Positions 1 through 5,069 of a stretch of 7,947 bases of DNA are shown one piece after another. The number at the start of each line of letters is the position of its first letter. Position 1 is the stretch's first letter. A model generated the notes under the pieces. It worked only from the letters and a program-made list of their open reading frames with translations, was not told the origin of the DNA and searched no databases. This stretch comes from Spirochaetota bacterium. Lineage in GTDB: Bacteria > Spirochaetota > Spirochaetia > SZUA-6. A program made the translations under genes and the position numbers. The DNA is taken from contig QNBI01000073.1 in assembly GCA_003641675.1 (NCBI GenBank), forward strand, positions 1-7,947. The letters are read 5' to 3'.

Positions 1-357
1 GTTCCCGCCGATACGGCAGAGGAATTGTATAAAAAATTACCCTCAATATCCGTGGATTATGCTGTTATGGAAAAAAGCTTAAGCTCCGCCATGGTAAAGG
101 CATCTTTCCAGTGGAGCGATGTTGGAAGCTGGGACGAAGTTGCCCGTGTTGCTCATACAGAAAAAAAGGATGTGTTCTCCCATGAAGCCGAAGGGAATTT
201 TGTCTTTTCCGATATGCCCGTTGCTCTTGTAGGAGTAGACGATCTTCTCGTTATCCAGAAAAAAGACGCCCTTTTAATCTGTAAAAAGGGTGAATCTCAG
301 AAGATAAGAGATATTGTAGATAAGATTAGGAAAAAGAGAAGGGGTTCTCTCCTTTAG
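1..357 (+). CDS. manC: Mannose-1-phosphate guanylyltransferase, C-terminal part (5' end outside window)
   Basis: This is the last 118 codons of a nucleotidyltransferase that makes GDP-mannose from mannose-1-phosphate and GTP in the cytoplasm, supplying mannose or GDP-sugars for surface glycans. The frame is open from base 1, so the true start lies upstream; a TTG at 25 is only an internal leucine codon. Two family motifs are readable: DYAVMEKS near codons 19-26 and WSDVGSWDEV near codons 36-45, the sugar-binding and metal-site part of the GMP/ManC catalytic domain. The segment VGVDDLLVIQ followed by DALLICKKGESQKI is the usual end of the single-domain form. The protein stops soon after, so there is no fused phosphomannose isomerase (cupin) domain as in the long AlgA/ManC type. 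Its stop is 6 bp from the stop of the convergent gene. A related hexose-1-phosphate guanylyltransferase cannot be excluded because the N-terminal GTP-binding loop is missing. Confidence 0.88.
   Translation, partial: VPADTAEELYKKLPSISVDYAVMEKSLSSAMVKASFQWSDVGSWDEVARVAHTEKKDVFSHEAEGNFVFSDMPVALVGVDDLLVIQKKDALLICKKGESQKIRDIVDKIRKKRRGSLL
331..350 (-). terminator. Possible intrinsic terminator of the leftward gene, inside the manC 3' end
   Basis: Read on the minus strand, just past the stop of the 320-residue gene, there is a stem AGAGAA / TTCTCT (350-345 and 340-335) around a CCCC loop, followed directly by TTTT (334-331). Two G-U pairs can extend the stem. The order stem then T-run fits a rho-independent terminator on the minus strand. 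The stem has few GC pairs and may be weak. It lies within the last codons of manC. Confidence 0.35.
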
Positions 358-363
358 GCTTCT

Positions 364-1326
364 CTAGGTAATTTCCTTCAGCGTTTTTTCAAGCAGGATA
401 AGTATTTCTCTCTTAAACTCCTGCTTTAGTTTTTTACTGCATTCATTTAATGAAAGTCCCTTTAATACGGCCGCTGTCCGGGCGCAGATCTTTCCGGATG
501 TCTCTTCTTCGTCTTTAATTGTTTTTAGAATACTCTCCCTGTCATTAAATAGTTTAACAAGGATCTCTCTTGTTTTATACTTTTCAGCACGTGCATATCT
601 TAGGGTCGAGCTTATCCTGGAAACCGCTTTAGCCTGGCGTGTGTATATCTCCGTAAGTGCTTTCATGGGAATCAATGAAAGAACCCGTACTTCCTGCTGT
701 TTTTTTTCCTTTAATTCCTCTTCTCTTATTAGTTCCGAGTAGTTCTTCCGCATACTTGAAAAAATCGTATCGTACACTTGAACAAAGTTGGAAAGGTAAG
801 CCGCCATTTTGTCCGGCTTAATCTGATAAAAAAGCTCTTTAAGCTTACTGTGTTCCTTTGTATAGAGATTAACCTGCATGAGTATCTTCTTTACAGACGG
901 ATTATTCTTGGAGGCCGGGTCTCTGTTTATCCGTTCCCGAATATCCTGAATAATAGTGTTAATGTCTACATCTATCGATTCATCGCTTTCCTTTACTTTT
1001 TCTGTTGAAAGCGGTATTGTCTTCTGGGCAAGCATCTTCTGCAGCATGATAACGTATAAAAGGTATTTGCTGTTTAGCTCCTGTTTGTACATCTCGGCCG
1101 CATCGAGTGACTGATATTTCATATTTTCCAGTGCGATAAAAACAGGTATAAGGCATGCACGTTTATACTCGGTTAACCCGCCCTCTACGGACCCTCTGAT
1201 TGCCTCTATCTGCCGTTTAATCTCTTCTGCAGAAGGTTTAAAGTAGGAGGTAAGAGAATAGAAGTCTTTGGAGGCTTCTCTTGTGTCTATCCAGTCCCCT
1301 GTGATGATTTTTTCACTTTCAAGCAT
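364..1326 (-). CDS. Unrecognised helical cytoplasmic protein, 320 aa
   Basis: I do not recognise this protein. It has no signal peptide and no hydrophobic stretch long enough for a membrane helix, so it should be cytoplasmic. The sequence is almost entirely helix-forming and charged. Residues about 195-215 (a SELIREEELKEKKQQE-like run) look like a short coiled coil, and the C-terminal third is Lys/Arg rich. A Ser/Asp/Glu-rich stretch near 107-122 probably links two helical halves. No catalytic motif is seen; the only cysteines are at 58, 281 and 296. The ATG at 1326 is the only usable start: the frame is open back to a TGA about 60 bp upstream with no ATG, GTG or TTG between. There is no clear Shine-Dalgarno sequence. 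It is divergent from hisI and convergent with manC, so it is probably a single-gene unit. It may be a lineage-specific spirochaete protein, but that is a guess. Confidence 0.8.
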   Translation of the reverse strand: MLESEKIITGDWIDTREASKDFYSLTSYFKPSAEEIKRQIEAIRGSVEGGLTEYKRACLIPVFIALENMKYQSLDAAEMYKQELNSKYLLYVIMLQKMLAQKTIPLSTEKVKESDESIDVDINTIIQDIRERINRDPASKNNPSVKKILMQVNLYTKEHSKLKELFYQIKPDKMAAYLSNFVQVYDTIFSSMRKNYSELIREEELKEKKQQEVRVLSLIPMKALTEIYTRQAKAVSRISSTLRYARAEKYKTREILVKLFNDRESILKTIKDEEETSGKICARTAAVLKGLSLNECSKKLKQEFKREILILLEKTLKEIT

Positions 1327-1337
1327 AACTCTTAATG

Positions 1338-1366
1338 ATTCTATATGTATTTTAGTTTCTCTGCAA
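1338..1366 (-). promoter_or_regulatory. Candidate promoter of the 320-aa gene
   Basis: On the minus strand, TTGCAG (1366-1361) and TAGAAT (1343-1338) are separated by 17 bp. The -10 matches 5 of 6 consensus bases, the -35 only 3 of 6. Transcription would start near 1331, leaving only about five untranslated bases before the ATG at 1326. This would make the mRNA nearly leaderless, which fits the absence of a ribosome binding site. Confidence 0.35.
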
Positions 1367-1410
1367 TGCCGGGAGTAGAAATATCAGTAGTTTAGGGTAT
1401 TAGAGAAGGC

Positions 1411-1439
1411 TTGACAGAATATTCCGACCTTTCTATTAT
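1411..1439 (+). promoter_or_regulatory. Sigma70-type promoter of hisI
   Basis: TTGACA at 1411-1416 (perfect -35) is followed after exactly 17 bp by TATTAT at 1434-1439 (5 of 6 matches to the -10). Transcription should start near 1446, giving a leader of about 25 bases before the hisI ATG. The leader is too short for an attenuator and has no obvious hairpin. Confidence 0.75.
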
Positions 1440-1471
1440 ATTTATTCTATAGAGAAGTAAGTAATAAGCCG

Positions 1472-1795
1472 ATGAAGATACAAGACTTGGATTTTAATAA
1501 AGGAAACGGATTGATTCCTGTAATTGTTCAGGATGCTTCAACAAAAGATATCCTCATGTTCGGGTATGCAGACCGCGAAGCTGTAGAAAAGACAGTAGAG
1601 ACTCACTATACACATCTTTGGTCCCGGTCGCGTAAAACTCTCTGGAAAAAGGGTGAAACATCGGGAAATGTACAGGAAGTTAAAGATATTCTCGTTGACT
1701 GCGACGAGGATACCCTGGTTTATGTTGTAAAGCCGCACGGCCCTGCGTGCCATACCGGCAATAGAAGCTGTTTTTACAGGAAATTGGACATATAA
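1472..1795 (+). CDS. hisI: Phosphoribosyl-AMP cyclohydrolase (stand-alone HisI)
   Basis: HisI opens the adenine ring of 1-(5-phosphoribosyl)-AMP, the third step of histidine biosynthesis, in the cytoplasm. The full-length signature is present in 107 residues: KTVETHYTHLWSRSRKTLW followed by KGETSGNVQ (40-68), then the metal site DCDED (76-80), giving Asp76, Asp78 and Asp80 for magnesium and Cys77 for zinc. Cys93 in HGPACHTG and Cys100 in RSCFY complete the three zinc cysteines. The protein ends right after this site, so there is no fused HisE pyrophosphohydrolase domain; HisE must be encoded elsewhere. The ATG at 1472 fits the usual N-terminus (DLDF then N-G-L-I-P-V-I-V-Q-D). No good Shine-Dalgarno sequence precedes it, only a purine-rich AGAGAAG 14 bases upstream. 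No other his gene is adjacent, so it is not part of a local his operon. Confidence 0.96.
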   Translation: MKIQDLDFNKGNGLIPVIVQDASTKDILMFGYADREAVEKTVETHYTHLWSRSRKTLWKKGETSGNVQEVKDILVDCDEDTLVYVVKPHGPACHTGNRSCFYRKLDI

Positions 1796-1826
1796 TATGT
1801 TATTTTTAATAGATAATAAAATTTAC

Positions 1827-1856
1827 TTGACAGATTTTACAATAGGTGGCTATAAT
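1827..1856 (+). promoter_or_regulatory. Near-consensus sigma70 promoter of the outer membrane protein gene
   Basis: TTGACA at 1827-1832 and TATAAT at 1851-1856 are both perfect matches, with an 18-bp spacer. An AT-rich stretch (1801-1826) upstream could act as an UP element. Transcription would begin near 1863, about 73 bases before the ATG. This is the strongest promoter in the window and suggests abundant expression. Confidence 0.85.
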
Positions 1857-1875
1857 TAACTAAACTAAAATAAAA

Positions 1876-1914
1876 GGGGTGGTTCAGCATCGAGCCGTCG
1901 GCTTGATAAACCCC
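1876..1914 (+). promoter_or_regulatory. Structured 5' leader (nested hairpin) of the outer membrane protein mRNA
   Basis: The leader between promoter and start codon folds into an inner 8-bp stem, AUCGAGCC (1889-1896) with GGCUUGAU (1900-1907), closing a three-base GUC loop; one pair is G-U. An outer 5-bp helix, GGGGU (1876-1880) with ACCCC (1910-1914), encloses it, with an asymmetric internal loop of eight bases on the 5' side and two on the 3' side. The ribosome binding site begins ten bases downstream and stays free. No terminator-like T-run follows. I cannot assign it to a known riboswitch class. An mRNA-stabilising structure or a regulator-binding site are the simplest readings. Confidence 0.5.
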
Positions 1915-1923
1915 AAATTAAAC

Positions 1924-1930
1924 AGGAGGA
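1924..1930 (+). promoter_or_regulatory. Ribosome binding site that fixes the outer membrane protein start
   Basis: AGGAGGA lies five bases before the ATG at 1936 and matches the anti-Shine-Dalgarno core fully. It decides in favour of this ATG over the in-frame GTG at 1879, which lies inside the leader hairpin and would put 19 non-signal residues before the signal peptide. Confidence 0.85.
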
Positions 1931-1935
1931 AGTTT

Positions 1936-3213
1936 ATGAAAAAACTTACACTTGTTCTTGCAATGGTGTTACTGGTTGCAGGATTGGTATTTGCCGGTGA
2001 TCCCGTAGCAGCAACACTTACAGGAAGCGCAACAGCTACCTGGGGCGTAGACCTTCAGAATCAGGCAACTGGTTTCCAGAATGCGGCATCTGCAACGGTT
2101 TCGATTCCATTAGTAGCAGCAGCAACAAAGGCAAACGAAGGAAGTGTTCCCTACGGTTCTATTTCACTTGCACTCTCCGATGTTAAAATTACAGGCGACG
2201 GGCTTACGGTGGCAGCTCCGAGCGTAACTGCAAAACTCATTCTCGCAGAGGCTCTGTCTGTAACAATCTATGGTGCTCCGAGCTATGCAATCGGCCAGGC
2301 TTCACCGTTTATGACTATACAGGATGTTGCAGATGAAGAAGATGAGCCCACATTAGCCGACGCTGTAGATCCTGATCTCAGCGGATATACAGGCGGACTA
2401 ACGCTTACATATTCCATGGATATGGCAACCATAGCTTTAATGGTTACCTCTAACGGAAGCTGGGACGATGAGACTACTGATCCTGAGTACGGATGGATAG
2501 ACACTGCTACTACCGATGCAACCACCGGTGAATCCGATGCACCTACATCCGATACCCTTCCGGGCGATGTAGAGTGGGGTCTTTTAACCGCAGCAGGCGG
2601 TACAGCTGCAAACACAGCTAACGATTACAGTGCAGGAGCATCCATAACACTAACACCTATGGATATGCTCTCTGTTAACTTTAAAGCAGGTTACGGTGTT
2701 TTCTCCGCAGCAGATATGATTCTCTCTGGAAAAGTAACCGTAAAACCGATGGATATGCTTAGCGTATGGGTAGCATTGGATGGGAATCTACCTAACGGCG
2801 GAAGCTTTGCATACGATGCAGGCGCTGGCGCCAGTGTAACACTCGAAGATCTTGCAACATTAGGTTTAACAACCTACTACGGTGCAGATGACCTCGAAGC
2901 ACAGACTGTATTAAGTGTAACAGCTGTAGAGAATCTTTCACTTTCTGAAACTTTCGAAGCTTATACAGTCCTTACATCCTTTGATTTTGCTTCAAAAACA
3001 GCTCTTTCCTACACTCTGGATGCTGGTTTTAAACCCTATGCAGGTGCTACTTACTACAACAATGGCTCTGCAGACGGGACACTTCAGCTTAACGCTGGTG
3101 TAGAGGCTTCTAAGCTCGTACAGAACACAGTATTCAAGGTGGACTGGACAAGCGGTTCGGATATTTCTTCCGATATTGGTGACCTGGAAATATCTGCAAC
3201 AGTTACGTACTAG
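1936..3213 (+). CDS. Outer membrane beta-barrel protein, Msp/Tpr (major outer sheath protein)-like
   Basis: This 425-residue protein is exported and probably forms a porin-like barrel in the outer membrane. Residues 1-20 are a classic signal peptide (KK, then a Leu/Val/Ala core) with likely cleavage VFA|GD. The mature start, with LTGSATATWGVDL (28-40), GFQNAASATVSIPL (46-59) and VPYGSISLALSDVKI (71-85), resembles the N-terminal region of treponemal Msp/Tpr proteins (G-S-A-x-x-T-W-G-x-D-L, G-F-x-N). The rest alternates polar and hydrophobic residues in amphipathic strands and ends in VTY, an aromatic C-terminus typical of barrels inserted by BAM. PMDMLSV occurs twice (241-247, 271-277), with a related SMDMATI at 160-166. 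Acidic Asp/Thr-rich segments (131-150, 174-215) look like surface loops. It has its own promoter and terminator. The Msp/Tpr link is my reading of motifs; barrel class is safer than family. Confidence 0.85.
   Translation: MKKLTLVLAMVLLVAGLVFAGDPVAATLTGSATATWGVDLQNQATGFQNAASATVSIPLVAAATKANEGSVPYGSISLALSDVKITGDGLTVAAPSVTAKLILAEALSVTIYGAPSYAIGQASPFMTIQDVADEEDEPTLADAVDPDLSGYTGGLTLTYSMDMATIALMVTSNGSWDDETTDPEYGWIDTATTDATTGESDAPTSDTLPGDVEWGLLTAAGGTAANTANDYSAGASITLTPMDMLSVNFKAGYGVFSAADMILSGKVTVKPMDMLSVWVALDGNLPNGGSFAYDAGAGASVTLEDLATLGLTTYYGADDLEAQTVLSVTAVENLSLSETFEAYTVLTSFDFASKTALSYTLDAGFKPYAGATYYNNGSADGTLQLNAGVEASKLVQNTVFKVDWTSGSDISSDIGDLEISATVTY
2656..2766 (+). repeat. Internal strand repeat (PMDMLSV) in the outer membrane protein
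   Basis: Codons 241-247 and 271-277 both read PMDMLSV, exactly 90 bp apart. The DNA is similar over the first 14 bases (CCxATGGATATGCT-like, one difference at the third position of the Pro codon) and then diverges at synonymous positions. It looks like a repeated barrel-strand unit rather than a recent duplication. Confidence 0.6.
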
Positions 3214-3234
3214 AATAGTTAATACAAAAAGCAA

Positions 3235-3270
3235 AAATAAAAGGTGCACTTTTCGGTGCACCTTTTATTT
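3235..3270 (+). terminator. Strong rho-independent terminator after the outer membrane protein gene
   Basis: A perfect 15-bp inverted repeat (3235-3249 with 3256-3270) encloses a six-base UUUUCG loop. The core GGTGCAC/GTGCACC is GC-rich and is flanked by A-runs that pair with the T-run TTTTATTT on the 3' side. The symmetry means it could stop transcription in either direction, but only the rightward gene ends here. It isolates the outer membrane protein gene from ssb. Confidence 0.9.
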
Positions 3271-3299
3271 GTGAAAGTTTATCTACAGCTCTTTTCCGA

Positions 3300-3327
3300 T
3301 TGACCCGCCATCGTCTAAAATTATTTT
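3300..3327 (+). promoter_or_regulatory. Weak candidate promoter for ssb
   Basis: TTGACC at 3300-3305 (5 of 6) is followed after 16 bp by TATTTT at 3322-3327 (4 of 6). The terminator upstream means ssb needs its own promoter between 3271 and 3387, and this is the best pair I find. A second -10-like TATATA at 3363-3368 has no partner -35. Confidence 0.35.
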
Positions 3328-3398
3328 AAAAAATAAAGGCAAAGATAAAGAAAATCCCTTCTATATAAGTTGAAAAACAAATTTTTTAGGAGGGTTGT

Positions 3399-3845
3399 AT
3401 GAACAACTTAAATTCGGTTCTTATCGAGGGGAATCTGGTACGTGATCCGGAGCTCACCTACACGCCTAAGGGTACGCCTGTGTGCAGGTTTTCTGTTGCG
3501 ACGAACAGGTTCTTTAAGCAGGACGATGAATACCAGAAGGAGGTATCCTACTTTGATGTCACGACATGGTCGAGGCTTGCAGAGGTCTGCGGTGAGTATT
3601 TAACAAAGGGAAGGGGGGTTCGTGTTGTGGGGAGGTTAAAACAGGACAGGTGGGAGGATCAAGAGGGCAATACACGTACAAAGGTACAGATAGTTGCAGA
3701 ACACGTTGAGTTTAAACCGCAGGTAAAAACTGCAGATACCCAGACAGGGAACGGGCCGGCCGGGGAAAAATCGGCAGAACACGGATTGGACGATCTCATA
3801 GAGGATAAATCCGAAGAGGTGCTGGAAGAAGTCCCTGCCGGATAG
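3399..3845 (+). CDS. ssb: Single-stranded DNA-binding protein (tip motif missing)
   Basis: SSB coats single-stranded DNA in replication, recombination and repair. Residues 1-106 form the OB fold: N-S-V-L-I-E-G-N-L-V-R-D-P-E-L (5-19), TPKGTPVCRFSVATNR (22-37), FDVTTWSRLAE (52-62) with Trp57, then YLTKGRGVRVVGRLK (67-81) and RWEDQEGNTR (84-93) with Trp85, the positions where aromatic residues stack on DNA. The tail (107-148) is short, acidic and disordered, as expected, but it ends EEVPAG instead of the usual acidic D-D-x-I-P-F tip that recruits partner proteins. A strong AGGAGGG at 3388-3394 sets the start at 3399. It is not next to rpsF or rpsR, the common setting of the housekeeping gene. 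It could be a second SSB paralogue or the main SSB of a lineage with an altered tip. Confidence 0.95.
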   Translation: MNNLNSVLIEGNLVRDPELTYTPKGTPVCRFSVATNRFFKQDDEYQKEVSYFDVTTWSRLAEVCGEYLTKGRGVRVVGRLKQDRWEDQEGNTRTKVQIVAEHVEFKPQVKTADTQTGNGPAGEKSAEHGLDDLIEDKSEEVLEEVPAG

Positions 3846-3867
3846 GCTAAACATTAAATTAAAGAGG

Positions 3868-3904
3868 AAGTCCCGGGTAGTCTAAAGCTTCTCCGGGGCT
3901 TTAA
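3868..3904 (+). terminator. Terminator-like hairpin after ssb
   Basis: AAGTCCCGG (3868-3876) pairs with CCGGGGCTT (3893-3901), nine pairs with one G-U, around a 16-base loop. The stem is GC-rich but only a short TTT follows before an A-run, so termination may be incomplete. It begins 22 bases after the ssb stop, where a terminator would be expected. Confidence 0.5.
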
Positions 3905-3927
3905 AAATTAATTTCAGAATTGTTGTC

Positions 3928-3954
3928 TTGCACGAAGCAGGCATATTTTATATT
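3928..3954 (+). promoter_or_regulatory. Weak candidate promoter of the unknown gene-thioredoxin operon
   Basis: TATATT at 3949-3954 matches 5 of 6 bases of the -10; TTGCAC at 3928-3933 is the nearest -35-like hexamer but at a short 15-bp spacing. Transcription would start near 3961, five bases before the ATG at 3966. Confidence 0.3.
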
Positions 3955-3965
3955 GTTTATATGCT

Positions 3966-4733
3966 ATGCAGATAAAAAAGTTGACTCCGGGTGAAATATC
4001 GGATGTTATTGAAAAAATTAGAAAGAGATACGATGAGTACATCTATAAGTACTTTAAACCCAAAATTCTAAAGGGTGCATTCGAGGACCGGTATCTGGAT
4101 GCATTAAGAAATAACCTGGATATTTCATCTTTTCTACTTGCTGAGATAAGTGTAATTGAGGAACTTATAAGAAACGAGGAGGAGCGTGTTGCGGCTGTGA
4201 CGGTGGAACCAGCCCAAAAGGAGGAAAAAAAGACCCTTGCAGATAAAGTCCTCGAGGAGAACAGGAAAAAGATAGAAAAGTATGAGGATGTATTTATACA
4301 CCAGGATGCAAGAGAGGAAATTAGAAAACTTCTCGGTGCGCTGAATGAGCTTGATGTGAAATACTGGGGAGGGCTTGCAACTATCCTCCGGAATACCCCC
4401 TACTCCATGAATTCCATAACAATGATAAATATGGAGGCGCAGCTTCGCTACCTGGGAAATGTCACAAGCGAGGGTGTGCCGCAAAGGCTGGAGAGGTACC
4501 TTGCCATGCTAAAGGCTTTTCCCCGCGATTACCATGCACTTGACAGAGAGGAAAAAGAATATATACTCGAGGTATCCTTTTTTCTGCATGACCTTCTTGA
4601 CCTGCTTGTAATGGTAGCGGAAGGATATGAAGAAAAGAAAAATTTTAATAAAAATGACCTCGATGAGATTATTAAGTATATTAGTGGTATAATTGTCGAT
4701 TTCAGGCTTAAAGATCTTAAGAGGAAAAAATAG
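3966..4733 (+). CDS. Unrecognised helical cytoplasmic protein, 255 aa, in operon with thioredoxin
   Basis: I do not recognise this protein. It has no signal peptide or membrane helix and is nearly all alpha-helix by composition. Two helical parts (about 1-75 and 110-250) are joined by a highly charged, lysine- and glutamate-rich linker around 80-107 that may be a coiled coil or disordered. The second part holds the most distinctive segments: KYWGGLATILRNTPYSMNS (132-150), RYLGNVTSEGVPQRLERYL (161-179) and a hydrophobic helix FFLHDLLDLLVMVAEG (205-220). It contains no cysteine, so it is not itself an obvious dithiol substrate. The start at 3966 is forced: no ATG, GTG or TTG lies in frame back to the TAA at 3909, yet no Shine-Dalgarno sequence precedes it. 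The thioredoxin ATG follows 12 bp after its stop, so the two are surely co-transcribed. Confidence 0.82.
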   Translation: MQIKKLTPGEISDVIEKIRKRYDEYIYKYFKPKILKGAFEDRYLDALRNNLDISSFLLAEISVIEELIRNEEERVAAVTVEPAQKEEKKTLADKVLEENRKKIEKYEDVFIHQDAREEIRKLLGALNELDVKYWGGLATILRNTPYSMNSITMINMEAQLRYLGNVTSEGVPQRLERYLAMLKAFPRDYHALDREEKEYILEVSFFLHDLLDLLVMVAEGYEEKKNFNKNDLDEIIKYISGIIVDFRLKDLKRKK

Positions 4734-4745
4734 TTTGGAGGATAT

Positions 4746-5069
4746 ATGTCTGGAGAAGTAGTTGTTGAAAATCATAACTTTAAAGAAGAGGTGCTGGAAT
4801 CGAAAGTTCCGGTTATAGCTGATTTCTGGGCAGAATGGTGTGTCCCCTGTAAAATGGTGGAGCCGATTCTCGAAGAAATGGCAAAAGAGTACGAGGGGAA
4901 AATAAAAATTGCAAAGATAAATGTAGATGAGAACGGCGAAATAGCTTCTCAGTTTAATATAGTAAGTATTCCTACATTGCTTTTATTTAAAGACGGCAAT
5001 ATTGTGAGAAAACAAATAGGAGCTGTGCCCCGTCATATAATCGAAAATATGATAAAAGACTACATTTAA
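4746..5069 (+). CDS. trxA: Thioredoxin with WCVPC active site
   Basis: Thioredoxin is a small cytoplasmic dithiol reductant for enzymes such as ribonucleotide reductase, peroxiredoxins and methionine sulfoxide reductase, recharged by thioredoxin reductase. The whole 107-residue fold is present: VIADFWAEWC leading to active-site Cys32 and Cys35 (WCVPCK), buried Asp26, NVDEN (59-63), cis-Pro76 in VSIPTLLLF, and Gly84 in the turn F-K-D-G. The middle dipeptide is Val-Pro rather than the common Gly-Pro, a known natural variant that may shift the redox potential. There is no signal peptide. GGAGG at 4737-4741 is the ribosome binding site, just behind the stop of the upstream helical protein, so it is the second gene of that operon. 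The TAA stop overlaps the stop of the opposite-strand lipoprotein gene. Confidence 0.96.
   Translation: MSGEVVVENHNFKEEVLESKVPVIADFWAEWCVPCKMVEPILEEMAKEYEGKIKIAKINVDENGEIASQFNIVSIPTLLLFKDGNIVRKQIGAVPRHIIENMIKDYI

Noticed and set aside
25..357. A separate 110-residue gene starting at TTG 25
   Set aside because: The frame is open to base 1 and the ManC family sequence continues smoothly through this codon, so it is an internal leucine of a truncated gene.
1796..1826. Terminator after hisI
   Set aside because: Only A/T pairs (ATTTT with AAAAT) can form, with no GC core. hisI may simply read through into the next promoter region.
1879..1935. GTG at 1879 as an upstream start of the outer membrane protein
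   Set aside because: It lies within the leader hairpin, has no well-placed ribosome binding site and would put 19 residues in front of a typical signal peptide. The ATG at 1936 has AGGAGGA at the right distance.
2283..2615. Opposite-strand open frame within the outer membrane protein gene
   Set aside because: Low-complexity Ser/Val/Ala translation mirrors the Ala/Thr/Asp codon bias of the real gene. No start context or family motif.
2820..2834. GC-rich palindromic stretch GGCGCTGGCGCC in the outer membrane protein gene
   Set aside because: It is explained by alternating Ala and Gly codons and lies inside the reading frame with no spacing to any promoter.
4134..4775. Leftward open frames opposite the 255-aa gene
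   Set aside because: Translations rich in Ile, Phe, Tyr and Leu are the expected complement of Lys/Glu-rich coding sequence; no start signals.
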